Part shown: in pieces, positions 1-10,084 of the stretch
Numbering within the stretch: position 1 is the first letter of the stretch
How the letters are laid out: every line of letters starts with the position of its first letter
Source of the DNA: Sepiola atlantica
Taxonomy: Eukaryota > Mollusca > Cephalopoda > Sepiida > Sepiolidae
Length of the DNA: 64,000 nt
NCBI GenBank assembly: GCA_963556195.1
Contig: OY744532.1
Location: 75,513,347 to 75,577,346 of the forward strand
Direction: 5' to 3'
Notes under the pieces: generated by a model
Databases searched by the model: none
What the model saw: the letters and a program-made list of their open reading frames with translations, nothing else
What the model was told of the DNA's origin: nothing
Translations under genes and position numbers: made by a program

Positions 1-155
1 AGGAAATACTGTAGGGGAGTTCAGCTCCCCCCAAAAAGGCGCACTTTTGATATGGGAACAAAAATAAAAATTACCTTCGTCTAGGATAATTTTCTTCTGA
101 GTAAGGACAGAACAGATGCTACATTTTGATCTTAGCTCAAAGGTCAGAAACTGGT
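1..155 (-). mobile_element. U2-snRNA-headed SINE fragment (body type B)
   Basis: Read on the minus strand, positions 151-109 resemble the U2 snRNA 5' end (a 'gctaagatcaaaatgtag' core followed by 'catctgttctgtc'). They are followed by a body with 'taatttttatttttgttcc' and a G-rich 'ggagct' motif. The same head and body recur at 29068-29260 and 36105-36260. The element runs to or past the window edge, so its 3' end is not seen. Family assignment is by comparison within this window only. Confidence 0.65.
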
Positions 156-536
156 CGAATCTGTGCTAAAATATGATTTCTTAACAGTTAAGTGCTTTTT
201 ATGTCGCAAGCCAAACAATGTGTTTGTTTAATCTTGTGTAAAATGCCTTGACCTGAAATACAAAAATAACTTTGAGATTACGTAATGAAATATCTTGTGT
301 ATACAAATAATAATCATAATTTAAAGGATTTATGACATAAATTTAGAAATTAGTTTTGGGATTCTTATGTCAATTTAGCACGCCAGTTCTGCTGGGCTCT
401 CAAAAGGTTTAGTTTGAGTGACGTCGGATACAATGTCAGACGGCACACATTTTCAAAAGTAAACAAAGCATAAATATGCATTTTCATATTAATTTTTTTG
501 TCTCATAATAGCATTTTTTCCATTTACAAAAATCTA
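156..536. other. No recognisable gene; AT-rich spacer
   Basis: AT-rich sequence with short homopolymers. I see no ORF, RNA gene or repeat that I can name. Confidence 0.6.
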
Positions 537-744
537 AGACAATATTAGGATTTGGATTATTTAGACAATATTAGGATTTGGATTATTTAGACAATATTAG
601 GATTTGGATTATTTAGACAATATTAGGATTTGGATTATTTAGACAATATTAGGATTTGGATTATTTAGACAATATTAGGATTTGGATTATTTAGACAATA
701 TTAGGATTTGGATTATTTAGACAATATTAAGATTTGGATTATTT
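537..744. repeat. 26-bp tandem repeat, about 8 copies
   Basis: Eight consecutive 26-bp units start near 537, 563, 589 and so on. The unit holds 'agacaatattaggatttgga' followed by 'ttattt'. All are identical except the last full unit, which has a G-to-A change ('attaagattt'). High identity suggests recent expansion. The unit resembles the outer end of the interspersed repeat seen at 43550, so the array may have grown from that end. Confidence 0.95.
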
Positions 745-839
745 AGACTACTATTCACATTTTGATTGTTACATTTAATGTTACGTCAACCAAAACGTGA
801 ATATAACAACAAAGATGTGAACAATAGTCCAAATAATCC
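736..839. repeat. Imperfect hairpin, ~37-bp arms
   Basis: Left arm 736-772 and right arm 803-839 are near inverted copies ('ggattatttagac' against 'gtccaaataatcc'), with a 30-nt loop. The left arm also resembles 43557-43595 and the start of 4893, so this is probably the end of an interspersed element rather than a structured RNA gene. Confidence 0.7.
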
Positions 840-1079
840 TCCTCTTATACATTCCGGAACATTTTTTTAATCTTCAAGATCAGAAAATAATAAACATTTT
901 AAAAAAAAAATGATTGGGTCTGTGTCAAAATGTTATTTCTTCAGTTTAACTTTTTTTTTTGTGTGTTCAAGCCAAACCGGATGCATTTGTTTAATCTTAG
1001 GAAAAATGTCTAGATTTGACATGCAAAAATAATTTTATTTTTTATTTTGAATGAACATAAGTCAAAACTTTATTTATTG

Positions 1080-1620
1080 ACTAGCTACCAATTCGGTGTT
1101 GCTCAGGAGTAAAAACAAAAAAAAACTGACTTGTTTATGAAGAAATAAAATTAATTTTGGTGACTTTGATTTTGTAATCAAATTATTTACTGAAATAGGA
1201 ATTAAAAAGAAGTTCTTTTAGTATTTGACGTTAATCGATTAATAATAAAGAACATATAATGTGTAATTAAATGTGGAATCTTCCCTTAATGTTTAAAAAT
1301 ATAGTGTTTTTACGTATTTATTTTTGCAGAAGTGAAGGGAAATAACCCATTACATGATTACTTCCCTTTAACTTTTAAGAATATTCGGTGAGTAAATGGA
1401 AATTGTATCCATTCTAACAGTTTTCTTAGCCAGAATAAGTATTTTCAGAAAAAAAAAACTGAAGCAAAATAAAATAGAAGGAAAATACAAAAAAATAGGC
1501 TCGTCTGAATCAAGTATCGATATGTCAGACGGATTGCTATTTGGGTCTGACTTTAAAAATAAGTTAGATGATCAGAATTTAAACAATACTTTTGCCACTA
1601 CTTACCTATCTACCTACCTA
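1080..1620 (+). mobile_element. Interspersed repeat family R1, copy 1
   Basis: It starts with 'ctagctaccaattcggtgtt', a diverged form of the 'acccggcgttgtccggg' motif seen at 25330. It later contains 'agaataagtattttcag' and 'gtcagacggattgctattt', which match copies at 20740-21110 and 25315-25700 in the same order. A 75-codon ORF at 1396-1623 lies inside the repeat; it is not conserved in the other copies and is probably not coding. I cannot assign a transposon class; a Helitron-like origin is possible. Confidence 0.55.
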
Positions 1621-1989
1621 TAGCATCTCTAGTCGGTGTTCTGTCTGAAGTCCTATTCTGTTAACACGTCGCAAATTTTGTTGTGGATATTACGTTTCTC
1701 AGCTTTTTCTTCTTTCCTTCTGGTAGCTGTAATAATTGGATGAATTTAAAAACAAAAAAATAAGTCATTATTTACTTCTGGAGTTTAGTTTATTTTAGCC
1801 ATCAATTTACAGCAATATTCATCTAAATGGGCTGTAATTTCCCTGCGGCAAAGATGCGTGGAGATGGCAGACCTCGAAAAAGACGTCTGTTCTCTTTGAT
1901 ACCCTAAACCGAAAAAGCAGAATTTGTTTTGCTTCTGACACGTATTTCCTTTCATGATGTAATATAATCATAACTCTAGTTTAACCTCT

Positions 1990-2418
1990 AATAGAATTTG
2001 GCACTTGTGCAGTTTAGTAAACAGCGGCGGATAACCCACAGGAAGTAACAACCAATAGATTAAAACATTTTAATAAATTTATTTATTTAATAAAATATAG
2101 TTTCTGAAATTACAATGTTTATTTTCAATAAAGTAACATTTTGGCCAAAACATGGTAATAAAATAGTTTTATGTTCGTTTTATAACATTTTAAATTATTT
2201 AAAAAATCACGGTCAATTTCAGAAACTATATATTACAATGTTTTGGCCAAAATGTTACTTTATTGAAAATGAACTTTATTTTATGAGAATGTTTTTCTTT
2301 CAGAAACTATCTTTTATTAAATAAATAAATTTATTGAAATGTTTTAATCTATTGGTCGTTACTTCATGTGGATTATCTGCCGCTGTTTATTAAACTGCAC
2401 GAGTGCCTAGAATTTTCC
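1990..2418. mobile_element. Foldback (palindromic) element
   Basis: The two halves are inverted copies. The left arm (about 1994-2112) carries 'gtgcagtttagtaaacagcg' and 'ccaatagattaaaac'. The right arm (about 2290-2414) carries their reverse complements. A second inverted pair lies nested inside ('caataaagtaacattttggc' near 2127 and its complement near 2250). The total outer arm is about 120 bp. A 69-codon ORF at 2115-2324 spans the palindrome and is not credible as a gene. No transposase is present, so this is a non-autonomous foldback or MITE. Confidence 0.85.
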
Positions 2419-2639
2419 ACTACTCTAACCATATGCTTACTCTAGCCTAGTTTGAGAGACTATCGTTTTCAATGTTATTTTTGCACATCCGTCTTAAATT
2501 CTTGCTACCTACCTACCTACATATCACTGTAAACCGGTACAAATTGATAGAATTGCTTAACAAATGCTGTAATTAATGAAATAAAACTTTAGTGTAAGAG
2601 GATAAGGTGAAATGGAAGAATAACTTTTAAATAACGTTA

Positions 2640-3258
2640 ATCTATATCAGGGGCGGGCAACCTCCGGCCCGCAGGCCACATCCGGCCCACAAAGGCTTAG
2701 CGTCCAGCCCGCCACCCTGCTATGCTCTATTATTGCAATCTGGCCCACGGACCTCCCAGTAAAACTCATATCATTCTGTGGCATAGACGTAAAAGTAGGT
2801 TTCGATTAAGATTTACAGTGGGATAAAAATGTATAAACATCAGCGAACGATGATGCATGTATTTTTCATTTTTCTTTAACTATTAATTTCAAATCATTGG
2901 CCTGAGATAAAAATAGAAAAAGAGAAAGGGAGAGGCAAAGAGGAAACGCGAGACGAGGAAAGGGCATGAAACAGAACCTATGTGAGGTGTGTCAAAACGA
3001 ATGCTGGATCAACTTGCTACTTCAACCTGTCATTATTTTTTATGATTCCAAAATGGCTCTTCGTCGGTGCCTTTATAACATCACATACAGAAGTCTCTTG
3101 AGAAAATTATCAGATTTGTAGAGTGTTCAATGCAATTTTTGTACAATTTATTCATGTAAACAATTCTGAGATTTCGATTTTCACTCCGGCCTGCGATCTC
3201 CTTCCAAAAGTCTCATCTGGCCCTCACTCTGAAAAGGTTGCCCGCCCTTGATCTATAT
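2640..3258. mobile_element. hAT-type MITE, copy 1, with 8-bp TSD
   Basis: The element (2648-3250) starts 'caggggcgggcaacctccgg' and ends 'aaaaggttgcccgcccttg', giving ~16-bp TIRs. It is flanked by a perfect 8-bp duplication 'atctatat' (2640-2647 and 3251-3258). An 8-bp TSD with CAGGGG-type ends is the hAT hallmark. It holds no transposase ORF. Two further copies are at 15607-16146 and 31557-32153. It appears to have landed in the first bases of repeat family R2. Confidence 0.92.
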
Positions 3259-3403
3259 TAATAAAATAATAAAACCACATGAAGTGTCTTTTCTAATGAC
3301 TGTGACTTGCACATAATTATGTTTTATTTACTATTAATCGAATGTTTATTGAAATTAAAAATGCAATAAAACAATTTCTAAAATCTTATTTAAATGCTTT
3401 CAT

Positions 3404-3441
<38 letters not shown>

Positions 3442-3935
3442 GTTATGAAAATGTTTTGCTCACACATAAGACTGCTGATTAAGTGACGAATTTAGGGAGG
3501 GGGGAAACTCTTTCTTGCTGTAACACTCCCTCTATCTGCCTGCTAGTTGATTTTGTAAACATGCTAGCTGAGTTTTATTTGGATTTTTCGCCTTTTTCCA
3601 AACTGTAAATCGGCTTACATTTCCGAACTAGATTGTCTTTTTTGGATAAGCTAAACTGATTCAGACTCTGAACAGCCTGCCAAAACGAATCCGAGCCTTT
3701 AGCTGTTTCAAATCTATCGATTTATCAAGCTGTGAGCATTTGAGCTTAGTTTTCGTTTCGCTTTATCAATCTTTCTAGATAAGAACACTTTTAAAAAAAT
3801 TTATTTTAGTTTCAGTTTTATAGCAGTTTGTTTCAAATAATAATATAATGACCAAACGATACTATAATTAAATTTAACTTTCAAAATCCTATTAAAAAAA
3901 AAGAAAATCCTGTAAAAAAAAAAAAAATAAAAAAA
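3251..3935 (+). mobile_element. Interspersed repeat family R2, copy 1 (interrupted)
   Basis: 'tctatattaataaaataa' at the left and 'aaacgatactataattaaat' near 3854 match, in the same order, the copies at 50262-50850 (plus) and 58835-59397 (minus). A long poly(A) tract at 3408-3438 and poly(T) near 3972-3992 sit in or next to it. 'tttattatatagat' at 4430-4443 may be the opposite end, which would make the unit about 1.2 kb. The 66-codon minus ORF at 3801-4001 is low complexity and is not called. Confidence 0.55.
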
Positions 3936-4007
3936 AATTGTGAATTTAAAGATTTTTTTATCATAAAACTGATTTTTTTTTTTTTTTTTTTTCAATGACA
4001 TTCTTTC

Positions 4008-4105
4008 ATTGTCTCAGAGAGAAGATAAAGCCTGGGAGGGTGACCCTCCTCGTCTTAACAGAATCGTACCTCAGCAACGAAACCACTGTCGGACTGAAAA
4101 TAATG
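4008..4105 (-). mobile_element. snRNA-headed SINE body A, fragment
   Basis: On the minus strand it contains 'cagtccgacagtgg', 'gctgaggtacgattctgtt' and 'accctcccaggcttta'. These match the segment between the U1 head and the body of the full-length element at 34411-34691. Both the head and the 3' part are missing. Confidence 0.75.
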
Positions 4106-4892
4106 ACTCAATTTTATAAAAAAACAAACATTTTTTTTCTTTCTAAAAACATGTAAAATGTATATCACTAACTTACATTGAGTCAGAGGAGTCTTGATTA
4201 AAACCAGTTTAAATTAGTCGAATTAGTACACTAGTAAATCTAGTTCTATTTTAAACTAGCAGGCTTTGCCTGCTCTATCACTTTGCAAGTTAATTGCTAT
4301 TTATTACTTGAAATCATTGAAACGAAACTAATCAATAAGAAAAAGACAAATTAAGCCTCTCCTTCTTTGCTCATAAAATTAAATTTGTATATATGATTAT
4401 TGAAGTGAGCCAGACACCCGTACATTCACTTTTATTATATAGATGAACTTAAAATACATGTGCATACAACGAAGGTTGACAAAACTAATTGCATGAGTAG
4501 AATATTACAGAGAGATTGGAAAACTTAGGATTAACTACTTTACTAGAGAGAGAGGAATGAGAAGTGATTTAATTGAAACCTTCAAAATAATTACTTGCAT
4601 TTCTAATCATGGACATTCTTTAATATTTCTCCATCTGAAATTCATTGTTACAACAGATTTCAAAAATTTAATCTATTACACAATTGATTTTTTTTAAAAT
4701 TCTAATAGAGTAATGTATTTTTATGAACAAGTTGGCAGATCAGAAATAGTGTAGACTATTTTAAGATGGAATTGGATGAATTGAGAAATAGCAGTAAAGA
4801 AAAAAGGAATTATGGGGTTGTTTTGGGACTATCAGATGAAATATTTAACAGTTTGATGTGTATATTGATATTGTATTAGTGTAAATGTATTA
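4106..4892. other. No recognisable gene; AT-rich
   Basis: It contains a small inverted motif 'agcaggctttgcctgct' near 4259 and nothing else I can name. 'tttattatatagat' at 4430-4443 may close repeat R2. Confidence 0.5.
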
Positions 4893-5100
4893 TTTTTATT
4901 ATTCGGACAACGATTCTCACTTGGTTATTCTATTCACAGCGTTTTGTCAGCCAATGTAACCTCCGACCTTCTTCAGGTGCATCTTTTCGGATATGGAATC
5001 TTGTAATTGAATTTTAAAACAGAACCCTTTATTTAATCCAAGGGGATAGATTTTTCTCACAGTCGGCCATGATTGGGTAAAAATGTTTATGTATGCTATT
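4893..5100 (+). mobile_element. Penelope-like motif repeat, copy 1
   Basis: It carries 'attattcggacaacgattct', then 'aatgtaacctccgaccttct' directly followed by 'tcaggtgcat'. This aligns over about 200 bp with 43555-43790. Inverted 'tttcgg...accttcttcagg' phrases are common in the terminal repeats of Penelope-like elements, but no GIY-YIG or RT domain is present here, so the class is only a suggestion. Confidence 0.45.
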
Positions 5101-5107
5101 CTTAGTT

Positions 5108-5205
5108 ATTGTCGCCTGTCGTAAGGATTGAACTTTCAACCTCCAGAAGACAATCACTTAGAACTGATTGTGAGCCAACGTTTTTAACCGTTACACCATG
5201 GGTCC
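5108..5205 (-). mobile_element. tRNA-like SINE head
   Basis: On the minus strand it begins 'ggacccatggtgtaacgg'. It has a good RNA polymerase III A box ('tggtgtaacgg', 5198-5188) and a perfect B box ('gttcaatcc', 5133-5125). The A-B spacing of ~55 nt would need a long variable arm. The acceptor stem does not close, so this is a SINE head or tRNA relic rather than a working tRNA. Confidence 0.5.
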
Positions 5206-5344
5206 AAATAATACAAATTATCAATCCTAGTTCTGAAAATTCGAAAACATAGTGTTCTGTGTATTTTTTACTTTCAAAAAAATTTTTTTATAGGATATAA
5301 GTGTGGTTAAAAAGGAAAATGCTCAAAGGAGTATAACAAACAAA

Positions 5345-5625
5345 TAATGCCCTCTTTTTTCTTTTTCTTTTTCTTATTTTTCTTTCTCTTTTTCTTATTT
5401 TTCTTTCTCTTTTTCTTTTTCTTTCTTTTTCTTTTCTTTCTTCTTTTCTTTTTCTTTTCTTTCTTTTTTACTCTTTTCTTTCTTTTTTACTTTTTTTTCT
5501 TTTTACTCTTTTCTTTTTTCTTTACTACTCTTTTTTTACTTTTTTTTTTTTTTTTTTTTTTCGTTTTCTCTTTTTTTCTCATTTTTCTCTTCCTGTTTCA
5601 CTTTTATTTTATTTTTCTTTCAATG
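5345..5625. repeat. Pyrimidine-rich low-complexity tract (CTTTTT-type)
   Basis: Almost pure C/T on the plus strand. The 118-codon ORF (5347-5703) encodes mostly Phe, Leu and Ser and exists because a pyrimidine strand contains no stop codons. Confidence 0.9.
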
Positions 5626-7264
5626 TGGTCATTTATTTCTGTAAATCATCAAGAACTAGTTGGGACCTCATTGCCAGATCTAAATTTGGTGCACCAACAC
5701 TGAACCGTTTATATTGATGTACCCCCCCCTTCCAATGCTTTGGTATTATTGGCAGCTTTAGTATCATTATATCCAATCTAGAATTCATATTTGAAAATAG
5801 CTTAAACTTCTTGTGTGTCAACCATTGTTATTTGAGGTCTGACAGATTGTCAATTACGTTGAATTATCAATAGATGAGATCATCATTTCTACAAATAAAT
5901 ACAAAGATTAGCCACACTTTTGTTAAATGGTCCCGCTTAAGAGGCGGGAAGATCTCTTGAAATAGATTTTAGTGACTTAACTAAATAGAACTTTGATTCC
6001 TTAACTATTAACATCCTATACCACGTGAAACTGTATTGCCCGGAAGTTGTTTGTATTCCATATCTGCTCAACAGTGCATAAAATGATAACTCTCTGTTTA
6101 AATCTTTTTTTTTTTTTTTTTTAAGTACACTTAAAAGTTCTCAATGGAAAAGAAATAACCATTACCAGGCCTTGTGAGACTTGCATCCGGGCACTGATAC
6201 TTATGTCAGTATCTCATCCTTTTCATAACGATTAGATCATTTTTCCATGTTATTTTAAGGAGAACAAAAAAAATTTTGTTCAAAATGTCTGCCTTTTGAC
6301 GATGACTCAAATAATTTGTTCAATGACAATATCATTTTTAATGCAAATAACATAAAAAAAAGTCTTTTCAGTCATACTCTCAAGTTTCATTACAATATGT
6401 CCAAAAAAATAAACGTTTTTAGCAATTTTATTTATTTATTTTTTTATTTTATTATAACTCCTTACAAGTCTGAGGCTCTATAAAATTTCCAATAGGATAA
6501 GAGCTAAAAAGAACTATCTTTATCTTACTTATTTCTCGTTACTTTACATGATATTTGACTTCTGGCAGCAACAGTATTTCATTTAAATCTTTAAATCTCA
6601 TACATCACTTGGTTAAACTAACCGATCAACTATTTCTTTTTGTATATGGAGTTCTAGCTAACCCTAGGGTCATCGTTTATCAATCATCCTGCATAAACGA
6701 CTGTACCGGCAGCACTATCTCTACACTTTGTTTCAAAAGTATATTGTTCCCAAAGAATATGAAATTCTATCATTTTCAGAGTTTTGTCATCTGCAATGCA
6801 TTTTATCTATAATGAATAAATGCAAATTTTTTTGTTTTTCATTCATCACACCTACATTATCGTCAAAATGCTTACTGTTATTTAAATATTTATTTAATCT
6901 ACAACATAGTCCTTTAAAATACTGTATATATAGTAGAAAACAAAGACATAAACACAGCTATTATATGCTTAGTTTACATAACTATTTTTTAAACGGTGTA
7001 TAAGGAATTTGTTTGGTGTTATTCATTTGTAATTTTATTGTCCTATTTTCCTATATAAATATGCAATAGGTTTGTCGACATTAACAATAATTTAAGTGAT
7101 TTAATTAAAGGATAAATCACTAAAACTTTTCTTAAAATATTATCTTATATAAAAAGTACATAGTAGTGATCCTCATTCAATCCCAAGCAACGTCAGGTCT
7201 TCCTGCTTGTGTGTTTGTGTATGTATGTATATATATATATAATTATTTATATTAGATATATTAT
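5626..7264. other. No recognisable gene
   Basis: AT-rich. Overlapping ORFs at 6555-6812 and 6728-7003 share sequence in different frames, have no family likeness and no start context that I trust. 'attcaatcccaagcaacg' at 7176-7193 resembles a pol III B box and a piece of a SINE. Confidence 0.5.
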
Positions 7265-7450
7265 TATTTAGAGACGGCAGAAGACTGCACGATCGATATG
7301 GATTGCAACTCATCCTTACCCTGTCCAGTAACTGTAAAGGTTGAGCCAAGATACTTGAACTGCTTGACTTCCTTGACAATGACACTGTTCAGAAAGATAG
7401 GGACTGCTGGAAAGGGGATAGTAGGCTGACAGAACTTTTGTAGATTGTGG
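7265..7450 (-). pseudogene. RTE-like reverse transcriptase fragment
   Basis: Minus-strand translation around 7394-7320 gives 'EVKQFKYLGSTFTVTG'. This matches the conserved 'F-K-Y-L-G-S' block that follows the RT catalytic core in RTE and related LINEs. Both ends are missing. It abuts a second RTE fragment on the opposite strand, so they are independent insertions or a rearranged copy. Confidence 0.7.
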
Positions 7451-7494
7451 TCTCGACAAGAGATAAAACTCTAAAAAAAAAAAAAAAAAAAAAA

Positions 7495-7980
7495 AAATGA
7501 ATGAAGATATGCCAAATGCTGATACGCACAATACTGCTGTACAGTTGTGAGACCTGGCCCCTGCGCAAAGATCTTCAAGCACTTGAGATCTTTGACGCAT
7601 CCTATGCATCCGTCTCCCAACCAAATCCCAACCCGCACCATCCGTGCAAGATGTAACGCCACCAGCATTACAGAGACTCTTCTTAAAAGGACTCCTTGCT
7701 GGTTTGGTCGCGTTCTTTCGACACCCTGAGGAAGAATTCCTCTGCAAGTTTGAAGCTCCAATTGCACAGGCCAGCTGGAAGAAACGCAGAGGCAACCAAC
7801 TGAAAACTTAGATAGGAACAGTGAGGACAGACATGGAACTGGTGGCTGGCCTCTGAGTTTTTGGTGTTCAACACTGGAAATGGCTGAAGTATGCTGATCG
7901 ACGAAGGTTGACCGCCTCAACACAAGATGCGGTGAACTCATTTGGAGCCAGCTCAACCTACCCCTGGGTGAATGCTGTGA
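7495..7980 (+). pseudogene. RTE-like LINE pol 3' end
   Basis: Plus-strand reading with several frame breaks shows the C-terminal region of an RTE-clade ORF. In order it has 'LLYSCETW' (7530), 'PLRKDLQALEIFD', 'TSITETLLKR', 'WFGRVLSTP', 'KKRRGNQLK' and 'TRDAVNSFGA'-type residues near 7930. This part normally follows the RT palm and carries no catalytic residues. The same tail occurs on the minus strand at 28815-29000. A (A)23 tract precedes it at 7472-7497. The several overlapping minus ORFs here are shadows. Confidence 0.85.
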
Positions 7981-7984
7981 CAGT

Positions 7985-8590
7985 TATATATTATATTATT
8001 ATATATATCTTTTTTATGGAAATCGCTCCAGACAAGGCATGAAGCAACTTGATGTGAGGAGTTAACAAGAATGAAAGATGATTATCACCAAGACGGGAGA
8101 TGCCTATTAGCCGTAGTCTTGTAAAGACCAAGGCTATAGGTAGGAGGAAAACAGTCAGCAGGAATAGAGTTCCACAAGCCTGTAGTTTTGGAAAGAAGCT
8201 TCTGGAATAGGAAACCGTATTACAATGATGTATCAAAACAGCAAATTGATGGACAACACATGCCATAATAGTATTTATCGAAAAGACTAAGACTAGCAAA
8301 ATCACATCTATGTGAGAGAGACAGAGAGAGAAGAGTGCAGAGAAGAAGAAAGAGAGAGAGAGAAGAGTGCAGAGAAGAAGAAAGGGAGAGAGAAGAGTGC
8401 AGAGAAGAAGAAAGGGAGAGAGAAGAGTGCAGAGAAAAAGAAAGAGAGAGAGAAGAGTGCAGAGAAGAAGAGAGAGAGAGAAGAGTGCAGAGAAGAAGAA
8501 AGAGTGGGGCCCAATCAAATTACAGATATGTTTCTGCACCTTATCAAGAACCCTCAAATGGGACAGATTCATCAGCACAAATATGACCAC
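7985..8590 (-). pseudogene. CR1/Jockey-like LINE pol C-terminus split by a minisatellite
   Basis: Minus strand. 'LDKVQKHICNLIGPHS' (about 8560-8515) matches 'LDMVQKRVANLIGPSL' in the related copy at 18035-18840. After the minisatellite at 8325-8506 comes 'VSYSRSFFPK', then, one frame away, 'TGLWNSIPADCFPPTY', ending in a stop near 8092. This is the usual C-terminal end of a Jockey/CR1-type ORF2. About 100 residues between the two blocks are replaced by the repeat. It is non-functional. Confidence 0.8.
8325..8506. repeat. ~28-30-bp purine minisatellite
   Basis: Six copies of a unit built on 'gaagagtgcagagaagaaga' plus a variable (GA)n run. It is open in several frames, which produces three overlapping plus ORFs rich in Arg, Glu and Lys. 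It lies exactly between two conserved blocks of a LINE pol fragment. Confidence 0.92.
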
Positions 8591-8706
8591 AGCATATATA
8601 TATTATACTAGCAAATATATATATTCCCTCCGGTTGCATATTTTTGTACAAGGAATCAGAATATGCCACTGAAAATCTCCAGAAATTAATGGTTTCCAAG
8701 TAATCT

Positions 8707-8744
8707 GTGTGTGTGTGTGTGTGTGTATAAAATATATATATATT
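8707..8744. repeat. (TG)n and (TA)n microsatellite
   Basis: A (TG)n run followed by (TA)n. Such tracts are frequent in this window. Confidence 0.85.
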
Positions 8745-8779
8745 GAACGATCAAATAGCATCAGTATAGAGATGAAAAT

Positions 8780-9185
8780 CATTCAAAATCAGATGTGGTT
8801 AGGATGGAGACTGAAAGACTTCCTAAACGGCTGTTTCTAGGCAAGATATATAGAGGGAAGAGACTACAACATACACGAAAAAAGAAAGTTTAAGGATGCC
8901 CTGAAAAACAACTTGAAACGGATGTAGATAACTGGGAAGCACAATTGGAACACCGTCCACTATGGAGGAAAAACATTGCGGAAAGATGTAAGGATTCTGA
9001 AGAGTGACGTGTAGATCATGCTATCTTAAAGCGTGTTTTAAGAAAGCAGGATCAAAGTATAGCGTCTGAACATAGCACAGGAATTGAAGTTCACTGTATG
9101 TGATAGGTTTCTTCTGTCAAAAGCTGGACTTGTAAACCATCTTAAACTACACAACCAAAGACAGGATCAACAGTTTTATGAGGAA
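8780..9185 (+). pseudogene. LINE pol 3' end with C2H2-finger-like tail
   Basis: Plus strand, with frameshifts. 'VVRMETERLPKR' (8800) is followed by 'FKDALKNNLKR' (8890), 'NWEAQLEHRPLWRKNIAERC' (8930) and then 'CDRFLLSKAGLVNHLKLH' (about 9100-9150). The order RT tail, 'W...RP.WR' block, then a zinc-finger-like C-x(n)-H-x3-H motif is that of LINEs whose ORF2 ends in C2H2 fingers. The first Cys pair is incomplete. A related finger lies at 10202-10289. Confidence 0.7.
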
Positions 9186-9684
9186 GCTATACCAGCATGA
9201 ATTCCAGTTCTTAGTTGACATATTTGGTTTTATTCTACAAATCTAAAAATGGCCTGACAAGACGAAGATTTATTGAATTACCTACTAGACACCATCCTCA
9301 AGTGTCTTCAGTCTCTCTGTACAAGGGTTTGTCAGAACAACCTGACATGAGGATACTTTACCCTACAAATAAACCTGACTAAATATTCAAAATAACATAG
9401 TATTCGAAGCCCAAATAAGATCCTCTCGACACGGCTATACACAGGCTCATACGAGGAATGGTCCACCTTCTAGTAATGTTACCTCAAGTAACAGTACTTA
9501 GCTGGATACTCTACCAGACTAGATGAATTCTTGTCCTGGAATCCGGAAAGACCAAGAGACCACAAGAAAAATATACTATAACATAGTAAACTGGCCAATT
9601 GGAGAAAGGAAAATGAATGTTCTTAACTTTTTTACTAACTCAACGTTTGACAGGCAAAGAGGACTTTAATGGAATATTTGGATA
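9186..9684. other. Unassigned; possibly the rest of the LINE
   Basis: GC content is higher than in neighbouring spacer and there are many degenerate codons, but no block I recognise. Flanking finger motifs at about 9100-9150 and 10202 suggest it belongs to one decayed LINE region. Confidence 0.35.
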
Positions 9685-9745
9685 TACAGGGTGGGCAAAA
9701 ATAAGGGTCCTATTTTTAAAAATTCATAACTTTTTTATTTATTGA

Positions 9746-9776
<31 letters not shown>

Positions 9777-10078
9777 AAGTAAAGGACCCCTTCCGAAGCA
9801 AGCATGAGCCGTATTAGCCCTAAGGAACGTATCCTCATTTAGAAAACATTATTTTTGCTTAAAAAACTCAAAACAGTGTAAAAAACAATACTTTAGTTTT
9901 TGTAAGTTTTAAGAAGTGTTTTTCGGCTAAAATTTGTTTTGTTTATTTCAAAAAATCTCGGAAGGGTCAGTCTACACACACATAAAGTTTGGTGAGTTTA
10001 ACTTTTATTTTGTGGAAGTTATTCAAATTCAAGTTATTCAAATTTAAAGATAGGACCCTTATTTTGGCCCACCCTGTA
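9685..10078. mobile_element. Tc1/mariner-type MITE with TA target duplication
   Basis: The element (9687-10076) starts 'cagggtgggcaaaaataagg' and ends with its inverse ('taggacccttattttggccc' then 'accctg'). The TIRs are ~28 bp and are bounded by TA on both sides. No transposase remains. A poly(T) run at 9748-9772 lies inside. Confidence 0.9.
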
Positions 10079-10084
10079 TATGTA

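Noticed and set aside
537..744. CRISPR array
   Set aside because: Direct repeats have no unique spacers; the same holds for 28564-28709. The sequence is eukaryotic.
1396..1623. 75-codon ORF
   Set aside because: Inside repeat R1 and not preserved in the other two copies.
5108..5205. A functional tRNA gene on the minus strand
   Set aside because: A and B boxes are good but the acceptor stem does not pair and the arms do not form a cloverleaf.
5347..5703. 118-codon membrane-like protein
   Set aside because: Homopolymeric Phe/Leu from a CTTTTT tract.
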